From: Parus major
Lineage: Eukaryota > Chordata > Aves > Passeriformes > Paridae
Length of the DNA: 64,000 bases
Reading direction: 5' to 3'
Assembly: GCF_001522545.3 (NCBI RefSeq)
Contig: NC_031799.1
Span: 29,005,503-29,069,502, forward strand
In this document: positions 36,646 to 49,489 of the stretch, in pieces
Layout: each line of letters begins with the position of its first letter
Numbering within the stretch: position 1 is the first letter of the stretch
The notes under the pieces: generated by a model
Databases searched by the model: none
What the model saw: only the letters and a program-made list of their open reading frames with translations
Told to the model about the DNA's origin: nothing
Position numbers and translations under genes: made by a program

Positions 36646-37814
36646 ACAGACCTCTTCTTTGTGCAATTGTAGGAGTAACATCAATTCCTGCTTTTTTTTT
36701 AAAGGCGGCATTATGAAAATATTGAATTAAAATACAACAAAGCAATGAGACAGCTGAATTTGTATAGAAACACATTATATCAAAAAATGAAATTCATTTC
36801 CAGATAACTAAGTTCTCACCTCTAAATATTTAAAAGATAATTTGCCATTTATTTTTGAGGAGGGAGTTCTGGGGGTTTGTTTGTTTGCTTGTTTTAAAGT
36901 ATCTCTTTGTCATTAAATCATGTTGCAAAGAGAGGAATCATGAAATGTATCACTGTTGTCTAGTCTGAAACAATTTTTGGAGAATAAACAACAGTTTTCT
37001 TCATATGCACTATTTTTTTCACCCCATCAGACAAACTATTTCATAGCTTCTTTTTAATGGTGTTTTTGCTTAATTCCCTGATAAAGAAGTAAAGGAAATT
37101 TTACATGTTATTTCTAAAGACAAAAATTTTGAGGAAACATGATATTCACCAAGGAAATTGAATGTATGTGAAATTTTCTCCAACTCCACATACCAAAATG
37201 AATTCAGGATCAGGCCTTCTGATTTTCCTAGATAGGATTCTTTTTTGTGTTATTATTGCTGCAACTTTTCTCTTTGTAAACAGATGTATTGTTTAAATCT
37301 GGTTATTGAGACATAAAAGCACTATATACTATTGGGAAAAAATTTATGTTTACCGTATTTGTAAGTGGATAATATGGGACTTATCATAAGTATTAAAACA
37401 AAGTAAGTACCAGTCAGCCTACTTTCAACAAATTTGCTTCATGGCTTCACTACCCCATATGAATGAATTATGTGAACTGGTACACAATTAATGACAAAAT
37501 ATTTTAGAGAAGAACTCTATATCCAAAGTAATTCTTCTTCTCTCATGTTTCCTCAGTTATAAATGTTGTATTTTGTTTAATATACCGCAACAAATTAGGT
37601 AAACACATTTTAAACTGTGCGGCTGAAGAAAATAAAAGTGCTATTGTATTACAGTTTTAGAACAGTCACCATAATTTCTAACCTATCTTATAAACAATTT
37701 CTCATAATTTTAGAACATTCTATTTCAGGGGCATAGGTTTATGTGCTATTGCCTATAAAATAGAAGTTTATGTATGAAAGACATTCCGTTATAAGGATAC
37801 AAAACTTCCGGATT
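36646..37814. other. AT-rich unique DNA, nothing recognised
   Basis: No open frame, repeat family or RNA gene can be supported. Confidence 0.6.
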
Positions 37815-37905
37815 TGGTTTTTTTGTTTGGTTGTGGTTCGGGGATTTTTTTATTTGTTTGTTTGGTTTGGTTTGGTTTTGGTTTATTTGTTTGTGTGTAT
37901 ATTTG
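37815..37905. repeat. T/G-rich low-complexity tract
   Basis: TTTG, TTGG and GTTTGGTTTGG units dominate on the plus strand, with strong strand bias. Confidence 0.85.
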
Positions 37906-38312
37906 TTTTAAATTTTGAGAGAACGCCATATCTATCATGATGTTGTACTTCTCACAGATGAAAGAAATTTATGAAATATTTTAAGGCATGAATTATCAGA
38001 AACAAGAATTAACAAATATAGAAAAATACTACAAATCTGGTCCTGTAAACAGAAAATGCAAACAATAATCCAAGCAAAAAGTTGATGCCAATGAATTCTT
38101 TGCTGCCATTCAGAAATTTTAAAAGGCTTTTAGCAAATTAAAAATTAAAAGTGATATTTTTCTGATCTATTGCAACAATGCATCTTATATATCTATAGTA
38201 AAACACTTTCTATTCTGCAGGTGTTTTCAAAAATCAATTTCTACCAGTAATAGTTGTATAATGAAAATGTGGAAACTATGGATTTTAAAAACATATGCAG
38301 GAAGGCATAACA

Positions 38313-38422
38313 TCAACCTGTTAGGGGCTTGCTCTGTACTACGGCTGTGATTTTCATGACACAAGTTATATCGTACATCATAGTGGCCGTGTGTTCCTTA
38401 TCAGAAACATACTTCCATTCAT
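38313..38422 (-). CDS. Candidate coding exon (unidentified gene)
   Basis: On the minus strand a good acceptor, CTTTCATCTTTACAG, ends at 38423. It is followed by two split-codon bases and 35 open codons ending in TGA (complement at 38313-38315). The peptide starts EWKYVSDKEHTATMMYDI, continues CVMKITAVVQ and ends SKPLTG. It is evenly composed and protein-like. The 110 bp hold three CpGs in otherwise CpG-poor, AT-rich DNA. It may be a terminal exon, or an internal exon using a weak donor (AACAG/GTTGAT) just before the stop. The plus strand also has an open hydrophobic frame here. I do not recognise the protein, no partner exon is visible, and 35 open codons can arise by chance. Confidence 0.33.
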
Positions 38423-38928
38423 CTGTAAAGATGAAAGTTTGTGAACACAAACACTTTGAATAAATTACTTTTGCCAAGTACTGATATTATTCTTCACCCC
38501 AAAATAGGTAAAACCAGAAAAATCTACTGTTCATGATTTCTAGTCAACATCAGTATAGTATTGTCAGAGGATCCAGATGTAACAGAAATCTGCTTATTTT
38601 TAAGCAGTAAAAAGGTATTTTTATTATTTTATATTTTATTCCAAGCCATCATCTATATTATTATAGGAAATCAGAACTACATTCATGAATCCAACAAGGG
38701 AAACTAAGTATAGTTGTTTATAACATCAAAGGATGGTAAAAGCACAGAGCAAGCAAAGAAAAGGATTTTTGCCTTTTTGGAATCTTGAATATTAAGTCAA
38801 TTGTTAAGATATTATGTACAGATTTTTCATGCAAGACTTCAGAAAAAGTCAGACCTGTCTTGTCTTTTTAACATATATGTTGTCAACTATTGTGTCACTC
38901 AACATTTCTATTCATGTTTACTGAAAGA
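38423..38928. other. AT-rich unique DNA, nothing recognised
   Basis: A spacer between the candidate exon and the target site of the LTR at 38934. No features are seen. Confidence 0.6.
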
Positions 38929-38933
38929 CTAGT

Positions 38934-40604
38934 TGTAGTGGTTTAGGCTTGCCAATTTGAGTTTCCCAGCCAAATAATGTAGTGGGCTCAGCACTGGCTA
39001 AAATCACCAGTGCACCTACTAGAATTATTTAATAATTTCCTGCTGTGAGATATGAATTAGGAGGAGGGCAAAGCAGGCTCAAAACTTAAAAGGTATAAAG
39101 AAAACTTTATTAACAGAACTAAAAGAATAATAAGACTCAGAATAAAACCTTCAGAACATTTCTCCTGCCCCTGCCCAACTTCTTTTCTTTCCCATCTAAC
39201 AGTGTTAGATGTTCTAGAGACAGAACCTGGGATTTTCAGTTACCACCTCTACAATAGTCTTTCATTTATTCTTATAGGGAGGGGAGTTTCCCTCACTGTG
39301 CCATGGAGATGTCTCCACAAGAAACAGTTGTCTTGTAGCTTTTTAATTTCCACAAATAGCAGCAGGCCAGAAAATCTGCAATTGTAAAGTTCCTCCCATT
39401 TTCACAGCATTCCCACAGCTGACTTCATGGGCCTTGTTAACTTATGAGGTACTGTTTTAAGGATGAGCTGTACAAAATCAAAGGCTCTTTTCTTCTCTGG
39501 GAACAGATGTCTTCTCTCCCTGGGGGCAAAGGGTTTTCATCACTCTCATGTCTCTCTGTTCAAACTATTCATGGGATCACAGCTACTTCAACTTATGCTT
39601 TGCTTCAATATGGATGCCTCTGTTCGTGTCTACAGTTTGAACACTCCATCACCCCATACTTTCTCATGAATTAAAGGGCATATTCTAGTCCCTAGTATAT
39701 CATAGTCCATCTGCATGGCCTTACCAAAAGAACTTTCAGCCTAATACTAAGGCATTTCCTTATTCTCCTTCCGTCTGGGACTTGACACCTGATTCAATGA
39801 CAACATCTTTGTGTTGTTTCTCTATGTATTTTCACACTGTCCTTTTCTCTCACTCAAGAGAGAATCAATGTTTTGCAAGTTTCATCTGTGCAGTGAAAGA
39901 GTTAATATCTCACCCAGACCTGTGGACGGTCATGATAGTTCCTGCTGGGCAGTAGCCAAAGGAGTCACAGTGATGGATTTCACAGATGGGGATGTGCCAA
40001 GATCTCAGGGGGCCCAGCCAGAACAGTGGCAGCTGCTCTGGCCGCATGGCTGGTCTCTGGCCTCCTTCAATTTCAGCTGTGGGCTGATGACTTCCCTCTC
40101 TTTGCCTGGCAGCTGCTGGGGCCACATAGGGCCACAGTGGAGGGGGCCTGGCCTGGCCCAGAGCCACTCCTGGGGCTCAGTGGACCCGAGTTTGGCACGG
40201 GCCAGCAGCGGCACAAGGCTTAGTGTCAGCAAGATGTTAGCAGCCACAACCCAGCCCAGCCTTGGCTGGACCCTCCCCCAGCCTGGCCACTGCAGGGTCC
40301 AGCCTGGCCCCACCAGGCTGCTCGGGCTGCAGTGGAGTGGGGCCAGCCTGACTGGCACCCAGTTACCTCTTCAGATCTGGAAGTAAAAGAGAGATTTCCT
40401 GGGCTTGCCCATTTTAAATGTGAATCTCACAGAGGTGGATCCAGCTTTTTAAATGATTTAATAGGTTGTCAGTTCTCAGAATTAGCCAGCTATTGGTTTT
40501 TGCCAGGCACAAAGGAAGTTCTTAGCAGTTTCTCTCAGAAAAATAATTTCTGTGGGTAGTTTCTTCCCTCCTTACCAAACACCAGTTAATGCGAAACCAG
40601 CACA
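38934..40604 (-). mobile_element. Solo LTR, avian ERVL-like, with intact target duplication
   Basis: A 1671-bp unit bounded by TGTAGTGG (plus-strand left end) and CAGCACA (right end), flanked by identical CTAGT at 38929-38933 and 40605-40609. Read on the minus strand it opens TGTGCTGGTTT, which I recall as the start of common avian ERVL LTRs. It ends with AATAAA (complement at 39106-39111) about 170 bp before the LTR end, followed by a TTTTAAGTTTTGAGCC block and CCACTACA. The half nearer the minus-strand start (about 39.9-40.4 kb) is unusually GC-rich. That part explains the 191-codon plus-strand frame (39811-40386) and the overlapping frames on both strands, which have no domain and are not genes. 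No internal viral genes are present. Confidence 0.8.
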
Positions 40605-40609
40605 CTAGT

Positions 40610-41344
40610 GAAAATTTGCTTAAATTAGAAAAATCTTAGGTTTTTTTTGAGTGGTTAATAAACAGAAATAATTAAATTATTATATATTCTCTAACATAAA
40701 GAGAATACACTGTATTCTGCATTTTAATGTTTCACAATGGGTTATGTTACTCAGTATTGTATGATGACACTTAAAAAATCTTAAAACACTTAAAAATACT
40801 TAAAAAAATTTAAGTTTAACATCGGCAGTATCACTGTGAGTAGTTTTCCTGCTTTTCTATTTTGGAATGCCTGCCTTTACTGAAGATCTGCCTCAAATGG
40901 CTGCTTCAAATGTGCAGGTAAAACATGGTCTATATGATTATTTAGTAACATTTGTTCCTCTAAAGAAAGTCATTTTTCTCCCAGGATCTGACCAGGAAAT
41001 AATAAAAAAGGAACATATGGGAAAATAACTGCACAATCTTGTTCACTAATTCACAACAAATGCAATGCTCTGAAGAATCAAAATAACAACACTGAGAATT
41101 ATATAAGTAGTGAAGGTGCATTTGAATTCAAAATTGGAATGATAAATGAAAAAAATTACTCTGGATGCACTGTCTTAAAAAACTTCATATTGTATTTCAC
41201 AAGTTGCATAAGGTACAACAGATTTTCAGCCTCTGTCTATGGAAAGTTTATCACTGTTCTAGATCACATGGTAATGAATTAGTCTTAGTTTTATACATAA
41301 AGCCTACTTTCACAAAGATCAACTATACTAATCTATTAAAAAGA
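40610..41344. other. AT-rich unique DNA, nothing recognised
   Basis: No repeat family or gene-like frame is recognised between the LTR and the next CR1. Confidence 0.55.
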
Positions 41345-43705
41345 AATGCGTTATAAAATACACTTCCAGCAGGTTCCTGACAAACACTGATAGCTTCCTG
41401 TAACAGGTAGTGAAGGATCCCAAAAGCAATAGTATGCTGCTCAACCTCATACTAACAAATAAGAAAGGCCTTCTTGATGATATGATGGTTTGGTGCAGCC
41501 TTAGCTCCACAGCCATGAGATTGTGAAGTTCAGTATTCAATGAAAAAGTATCAGGACAGTTAGTAAGATTGTAGCCATCGACTTCAGGAGAGCTAATTTT
41601 GGTCTGTTTGGGGATCCTCTTGGAAAAGTTCCAGATGAAACAGGCCCTGCAGGGAAGAGGGCTCCAAGAAAGATGATTGATTTCCAAGGATCAGTTCCTC
41701 CAGGCTCAAGAGTGATGCATGCCAATAAAAAAGAAATCAGCTGAAGAGGGCAAGAAACCTCTGTGAATGAATAAAAACCTCCTGTCATCTGTTTACTCAA
41801 GAGATGTAACAGGAGATGGAAGTGAGGTTAGGTCACTTAGAGGGAATATAGAGAGGTGATCAAAGTAGAAATGAGACTAGAAAGGCCAAGGCACATCTAG
41901 AATTACATATGGCCAAGAATATAAAGGATAACAAAAAAAGCTTTTCAAATACATCTGTTATGAAAGAAATGAGAATATAGGCCCATTGGTAAATGGAGAG
42001 CAACCCTGGTAACAAGTTGTAGAGAAGACAGAGTTATTGAGTACCTTCTTTGCATCAATCTTCACTGATGTGACCAGCCTCCAGGAACCTCTGACCCAGG
42101 AGATGAGGTTAAAATTAATGTTGGATGGAAAACTTCCCCTTGGTCACAGAGGATTGGGTTAGTCAGAAAAACATATCCCACAATTCCATGGGCCCTGATG
42201 GGGTGAATCTACAAGTGCTGAGAGAGCTGTTGGACATCCTAGACAGGCTGGTTATGACCATCTTTGAAAGTCATGAAGCTCAGGAGAGGTACCTGAGGAC
42301 TGGAATATAGCAAATGTCACCCTGGTCTTCCAAAAGGGCACTCCCTGGGAGGACCCAGGGGACTACTTCCCACTCAGCTTCACCTTAATCACTGGACAGG
42401 TGATGGAGTGAGGGCCTCATTCTGTACTCTGTGTCACCCACATGGAAGGCTAGAAGCTGATCAGGAGCATGGATTCAGTAAAGACAAGTCATGTTTGAGC
42501 AACCTTTCATAATGAACCAAGTAACCAGATGAATGAGGAGAGAGCAGTGGATATTGTCTACCCCAACTTCAGCAAGACTTTTGACACTGTCTCTCACAAT
42601 GTCCTCATAGACAAACTCAGCAAGTGTGGATTAGATGAGTGGACAGTGAGGTGGATTGAGAACCGTCTGAATGGGAGATTCCAGGGGGTTGTAATCAGTA
42701 ACACAGGGTCTGGCTGGAGGCCTGTCACTGGTGGTGTCCCCAAGGTTCAATACAGGTCCAGTATTGTTTAACTGTTCATCAATAACTTGAATGCAAGTTA
42801 TTGATGCAGGGGAACTGCTGAGGAACTGCCTCCTCAGCCAGTTCCTGGATGACACAGAGCTGGGAACAGTGGCCTAGACCACAGTGGGCCGTGCAGCCCT
42901 TTGGAAGGGCCTTGATGGAGTGGAGGGATGGGCAGAGAGGAGCGGTCTGAAAATCAGAAAAGGCAAATGCAGGGTTCTGCACTTGGGGAAGAACAACACT
43001 GGGCACCACAACTGGCTGGGGGCTGATCTCCTGGGAAGGAGCTCTGCAGACAAGGACCTAGGGGTCCTGGCAGACAAAAAGCTGTCCATGAGCCTGTAGC
43101 ATGTCCTTGTGGCCAAGAAGGCCAGTGGTGTCCTGGAGTTCATTAGGATGAGCATTGCCAGCTGGAGGAGGAAGGTCATCCTGCCCCTTTACTCAGGCCT
43201 AGTGAGGCCACATATGGAGTACTGTGTCCAGGCCTCCTCAGTGCAGGGAGCCATGAGAGATCTTGGAGGGGGTCCAGTGAAGATGGATGATTAAGTGACT
43301 GGAACATCTCTCTTACAAGTCAAGGCTGGGAGAATTGGGCCTGTTCAGTCTCTGAACTGAGAAGGGACCTCCTCAATGTCTGTAAGTATCTGAAGGGAGG
43401 GTGATAAGAGGATGGAGACAGGCCCTGTCAGTGGTGCCAAGCAATAGGACGAGAAGCAATGGGCACAAACTGATACACAGGAAGCTTCACATGAATATGA
43501 GGAAGAACTGTTTCACTGTGTGGGTGATCGTGCCTTGAAAGAGATTGTCCATAGAGTCTGTGGAGAATCCCTCACTGGGAATATTGAAGAACCATTTGGA
43601 TACAACCCTGTGCAAGATGCTTTAGGATGACCCTGTTTGAGCAGGGAGGCTGGATCAAAGGACCTGCTGTGGTCCTTTCCACTCTGACCCATTCTGTGAT
43701 TCTCA
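41345..43705 (+). mobile_element. CR1 LINE, 5'-truncated in the endonuclease, with RT region
   Basis: About 2.36 kb of CR1 ORF2 and 3' UTR, all in order. Endonuclease C-terminus: SRFLTNTDSFL, LNLILTNKKGLLDD (near 41345-41480). Linker: KRIPKQTK-like region, then KAHLELHMAKNIKDNKKSFSNTSV-like codons near 41885-41960. RT: SMGPDGVN...QVLRELLDILD (near 42191-42245), then the open frame 42529-42771 with IVYPNFSKTFDTVSHNVL and KCGLDEWTVRWIENRLNG, the FLDD box at 42842-42853, and KCRVLHLGKNN near 42970. Thumb/C-terminus: LGVLADKKLSMSL and RPHMEYCVQ. The 3' end is CCCATTCTGTGATTCTC. Several frameshifts and stops break the frame. It most likely entered already 5' truncated. Confidence 0.92.
42529..42771 (+). 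pseudogene. CR1 reverse transcriptase fragment (palm)
   Basis: This is the longest frame of the element that still reads as RT: 80 residues covering motif A and the following helix. The motif A block usually reads DFSKAFDTV in CR1; here it is NFSKTFDTVSH, so the first Asp, the metal-binding one, is Asn. The next palm motif downstream (FADD in the family) reads FLDD at 42842-42853 in a different frame. The frame breaks just after VTGGVPK, where the family usually continues into a glycine-rich G-V-P-Q-G-S turn. It is inactive. Confidence 0.85.
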
Positions 43706-46700
43706 GTTAACTTGTGTTATTACTCAATTAACTCAATTAAATTGTGATTATCAATTAAGTACATGAAAATGCATAAAAATCAACTTGATTTAGAAGGAGT
43801 CTGATTTTACACGTAGTTGCATGCAACCACTTCTATTTTCAGACAACAAAATCTTTTTTTTTATATAAGAATTCTAATATTATGTAAGTTTGAAAATTAA
43901 AACCAGAACATTAAGTACAAAAACATTAAAATCTACTAAGCAAAAGATTTTAGCAAGGTATTATTTATTTTTTATTTATGTTTCTAAATCATATTTCTCT
44001 CTGCCAAGAATACACAGAGGGAAAATAGGCCCTTTTGCAAAGAAGTTTTGGCTAATTCCACAAATAACTTTTCAGACAAAATGGTGTTCTCTATGAAGTA
44101 TATATTATTCTTTAGGTATACAGAGCCCTAACCAGGCAACAAAGTCTGTTGAAACAGTACAGGATCTTAAAATAGCTTTTCTGAAATCCTAATATGTAGG
44201 AAAATTGGTGAATATATTCACTAATTTTTGAACTCATAATTATACAATATACATAAAATATTTATAATAGAAGATAGATATATATGTATAACAACAGATT
44301 GCACTAAAAATTTTCTTTTAAAAGTTTTGTCTCTCAATAAACTGACTTATGATAAAAGGACAAGTATTACTAACATGCCAAAATTAGACCACAGATCCTG
44401 TGCTGCATGAGTTCAGAATTACCTTGTTGTGAAAAGTGAAATTATTGTTGCAAAGAAGCAACATTTTAATTTGGATTATATTATTATAACCTTTGTTTTC
44501 TAACTCTAGATTGTCTTTTGTGAGTCACCTACTATGGTTAGCACACAGCTTCTGAGAAATACTGACCTTTAAAATATATTTCCTTGCACTACTATTTGCT
44601 CCATGTTGCATATTTGGGAGTGATATCAATATCTTCTTGGAAAGAAAAATACAGATTAAAAATGTTTTCCATTTATTTTTAATGAAAATTATCTTTAATG
44701 ATTATGTAATGATAATGTAATATATGAAGAAAAAAATAAAATACTTTCAATAGATACCTGACTAGTCCATGAAGATTTTGCTTATTCCAGTTTCTATCCC
44801 CACAATGAAAGAACTCCTAAAGAACTAAATTACTTGAAGCACATACAATTTTTTGGACAAAAAATATTTTCATTGGTAATGTTTCTGTACTGCATTGAGA
44901 TTTTAAAAGTCCATTAGGTTGCTTACTTAATCACTATTCCTTCATTAGAAATTACTCCTTTTCTTATGTTATTCTCAGTTTCAGGAAGAATGTTTTTATG
45001 AATAATATAGATTTTTATCAAAAAAGAGGTTTTTTTTCATAATTCTAAGGTTGGTTAAGTGATTAAGTGAATTTTGTGCTGATGGTAAGTAGCTAAATGA
45101 ACCAGAATTTTTTAACCACAGCTACAATATTGTCTGATGTGCCCACTTTTTTTCCAGGGCTCCTCATCCATCTTGAGCCACAAGACTCAAAACTCTTATT
45201 GACTTATGGTGCATTTCACTTTGAATAGATGTCTGATCTTTGACCTTTTTGTTGTGATTGCAAGATGTGAATTATTATCATAACGTGAAAATTTATTTTT
45301 TTTAATATAATTCTTTATCCTCATCATTTGAACTCATTCTATCATCACATTTCAGCTAGCCAAATAACCATCAAACTAAAAAAATGTTCAAACTGAACAA
45401 ATCTAAATTGGCTTCAATAATATGACCTAGAGGTTAAAGCTTGCATATTCTTATTCTAGCTTGCCAAGCTATTGAACTGATACTCAGTGTTAAGAATTTT
45501 AATACTCATATATTCTTATTAATATGAATTCCATCATAAAAGGCTTAAAAATTAATAATTGCCTCCTCTAAGTCTATGATCAAAAAAAAAGTAATAGACC
45601 ACATCTTATATGCCTGTATCTAGAGTTTTCATCTTTTTCATCAATCACAACAAATTAGTTCTAAATAATGAAGACGTATTGTCTCCTCTTGCATGTATCT
45701 TAATTATCATAAAAGTGCCGCAGACGTATCTCTGTTCATTCAAGTTTAAATATGGAATCTGAGACACAATGAAGTCTGAGGGACATGCTTTATACTTCTG
45801 CACTACAAAAGTTTCACCCTTAAGGAGAATTTTATGTTGACATTTTCAGGGCTGAAACTGTGCTCACCAAGCAGAGGAAAACAAAGCACTGAATTTCTGT
45901 TTAAAAGAAATCAATACATAAAAGAAGAAACCTCTATTCAATTTTCATCAGATTTTTCTATGGTTATGAAGTTTTGCTAAAGTGCTTTCTGTGAGAGATA
46001 ATTTGCACAATTTAGATTTATTTTTTTCCGTAGTATCTGAAATGAAAATGAATGGAAGTTAAAATATTGTATATTACCATATACCTATGCCAAAAATATA
46101 GAATTCTTAAAATAACACAAATGTGAAACCACTGAAACTTTGCTGTAAATTTGGCAGGGTGTTTTCTTTTATTTTTAATTTCCCATTGTTTTTCCATTGT
46201 TATTAATTTCTTCAAGGAAACGTCATACATTTGATAAAGTGACATGATTACACCCCAGGAAATTTTATTTATTCCAGATTAACAATCTTGAAGAAGTGGG
46301 AATATAGCCACAGGCAATCAAGAATTATTTAACTGTAAAATATAAATATTAATAAATATTTCACATTTATTTAAAAAAAAAAAAAAACACACAGAGACTC
46401 CAGAAATAAATTAGATTTGTATTTTTTAAGTATTACTTTAAGAATGTAAACTTGTTCTGAGAATGCATTTATTAATTTGCGTAAAATGCATTACTGCATC
46501 TGAACTACTTTTATTTTTATAGTAGGAATCACCAACACAAGGGGATAATTTTATTACTTCCAATAAAAATAATTTATGTTTTAGCTAAGAAAATGAGATA
46601 AGATGATCAAATGACATGATTTAGATCACACTTTAATCTGTTGCACATTTTTAAAGACAAGGAAAAAAAAAAAAACCCCTTGAAAAGGAAACGTTGTATT

Positions 46701-48734
46701 AAAATGGAATTTCATTGTTGGTATTCACTCCAAAAAATAGATGCTGTTTGTGTGACTTCAATTCTTTTAGATGACAGTGTAGTTAGTGACATTATACTTC
46801 AATGATAACACAAAGAAAAAGTCACTCAGAGGACTAATTAGAACAAATATGTGCCTGGTTTAAAAGTAACAGACTATGGGTTGGGCCAATTTCATACATT
46901 AAAATCAGTAATAATTTTTCTTGTTTACTTTGTAAATTCTCCATATATCAACAACAATAAAACAGATAATTAGAGTCTGTGCTGCATCAATGGTCCTGTC
47001 TCTGCAATTGATGAACAAAATGTAATGACCATTTCTATGTCTGTAGAATATGAAATAAGATACAACTTTATTCTTCTCAGGATTTAGAGTTTTGAAAATT
47101 TTTCTTGCACTCATTAAATTCTGGAACACGAATCTTTTTCATATAACAATTATATATAACCAGAGTTGTAAAACCATTCTTGTACATTGTATCTAGCTTA
47201 GCAAAACCCACATGTTGTTTCACTGAAAGATGATTTTTTTTTTTCCCCCCAGCACTTGAGTTCTAACTGTAGCACAGACTTTGACTGAACAAAAAAGCAT
47301 GGTATATTAAGGCTGAGAGATATGAGATAAAATTATCTGAAATATGACTAACAGTCATTGGGCATCATTATTCAGAATTATTTTAACACCTAGAAATAAT
47401 AATCATTGTTTCTGTTGTCTCTGCTCAGTATTTAAGTACAAAAATTAAAAGTAATCCTATTTCAGATAGAAATTTCCAGTTAGAGAGTATTATATGAGAG
47501 TTACTAGAGTGTTGCTAAGATCAACAGAAGCTATGATGTAATTTATTGGAGTTTTGTAAAAGTTGCTCATCTAGGAACATTGGCCTTTTAAATCTACAAG
47601 CCTTCTTTGCAGTCATAAAAAGAAAAACCTTTAGGGTTTCATCATACTCTTATGGGTGTGGATATGGAATATTCTGGAAGAAGTCTGACAAGTAGTTGAT
47701 AAATAGATTTCTGAAATTTGTAAAACTTACAATATCTAACATTTCTGAGAGACTTGTGCTCTACTAAACTAATTACAATAATAATTCAGATTTCCAGATG
47801 TGTAGGAACCTAGGATTTCTGGAAAATAGGAATTGAGCACGTAGGAATCAACTCCTCTGTTCTTATGACATAAGGTTGATCTGTAAATACAGAAATAATC
47901 TGACACCTCTATGATTCAGACTTCCTACATATGAAATCAATCACAGATTTACAGTTAAGGAAATTTGCGAAGAGAGACTGGAGGACAAGTTTGTCAGACA
48001 CTGAAGGACCTTGTTATAGAAGTTAAATCTGAAATTACAATTCAGCTGATCAAAGTAATAGATCTACACCAACTTACCACCTCACCAGAACGTCCTCATA
48101 GCACAGTTAATGACTGGAGGATTAAAAGTGTAAGACTCTTCAAGATTTCCCTGAAAGAGAAAATGAAACATCTTTTATTTGCTTTTCTACAGCAACACAA
48201 ATAAATTCTGCTAATAAATTCTTTTTCAAGAAATAGAAAAATTAAATACACTGATGATAAATAACTTCTGCAAACAGTAATCATTGAAAAGCAGCAAAAC
48301 AAAGTGGAACTTCTAGAGTAACTGTGATGTGAAAGAATATAAGTCATAATCATACACAATATTTAATATTGAAATTACCTGTATTTGACTGAAGTGGTTA
48401 TGAAACAATTTTGTTCCAAACACATTGTCTTATTCATAAACACTTACTTGTGCTAGAACCAGCCTGGTCTCAATGTATTTTTTTTGTGCAAAAATACTGT
48501 TTTATAACTGATCTTATGCTATTAGCTTTTTAAATACACCAAACCAAAACCTGCAGTACTTGCACCAACAGTATGTCATTTGGTAAATTACATTAAATAC
48601 AAGAAAACAGAACTGTAGGCTTTTCATTTTCAATATTAAAGTTATCTCTTCACGTATCTGAAACCTGCACCCTATGGATTTTCATATAATGTATGCATTT
48701 AGCTCTTTCTCACTAGCAGTCAAGCTTAACATGT
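43706..48734. other. AT-rich unique DNA, nothing recognised
   Basis: About 5 kb without a recognisable gene or transposon. It contains CAATTAACTCAATTAA-type short repeats just after the CR1 (43725-43760) and a poly-A run near 46372-46386. Frames near 47.97-48.36 kb on both strands show no protein-like features. Confidence 0.6.
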
Positions 48735-49475
48735 GAGCCTGTGAAAACCTTGTGATGTTCAACGAGGCCAGATGTAAGGTCCAGCATCCTAAGTACAGGC
48801 TAGGTAGAGAATGCATTGAAAGGAGAAATATTAAGGGGCATTGATTGATGAGAGGGAAAACACAACCCAGTAACGTGCACATGCAGCTCAGAAAGTCAGC
48901 TTCAGCCTGGGCAGCATCAAAAATGGTGTTCCCAGCAACTCAGGGGGGGTGACTGTTCCCCTCTACTCTGCTCTTGTGAGACCTGACCTGGAGTGCTGTA
49001 TCTGAGTGTGGGGCACCCAGCAAAAGAAAGATGTCAACCTGTTGGAACAAGTCCTGAAGAGAGACACTAAGTTGACCACAGGGCTGAAGCATCTCTTCAT
49101 GAAGATGGGCTGAGAGAATTGGGGCTGCTCAGTCCAGACAAAAAAAGGCTTTGGGGAGAATTTGCAGCTCCTTCTAGTATCTGAAGAAGGCTTTCAAGAG
49201 GGTCGGAGATAGACTTTTGACAAGGGCAAGTAATAATAGGCCAAGGGGTAATAGCCTTAAGTTGAAGGAATATACGTTTAAGTTAGATATTAGGAAGGCA
49301 TATGCTGTCCAAAGAGGCTGTGGACTCCCCATCTGTGAAAGAGTGCAAGGCCAGGCTGGATGGGGCTCTGTACAACTGGTCTAGTGGAAAGAGCCCCAGG
49401 CAGGGGAGTTAGATCTAGAAGATCTTTAAGGTCCCTTCCAATCCTAACCATTCAATGAGTCTATGATTCTGTGAT
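48735..49475 (+). mobile_element. CR1 LINE, 5'-truncated 3' portion
   Basis: About 740 bp in CR1 order: GATGTTCAACGAGGCCAGATG, CATGCAGCTCAGAAAG, TGGAGTGCTGTATCTGAG, GATGTCAACCTGTTGGAAC, GAGAATTGGGGCTGCTCAG, GAGGCTGTGGACTCCCC, CAAGGCCAGGCTGGATGGGG, and the terminus GGTCCCTTCCAATCC, then CTATGATTCTGTGAT. It covers only the C-terminal RT region and the 3' UTR. Confidence 0.9.
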
Positions 49476-49489
49476 CTTTCCTTTGGGGC

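Noticed and set aside
39811..40386. 191-codon plus-strand frame, the longest in the window
   Set aside because: It lies wholly inside a reverse-strand LTR, spans its GC-rich block, has no domain, and long frames are open on both strands there as expected from low stop-codon density.
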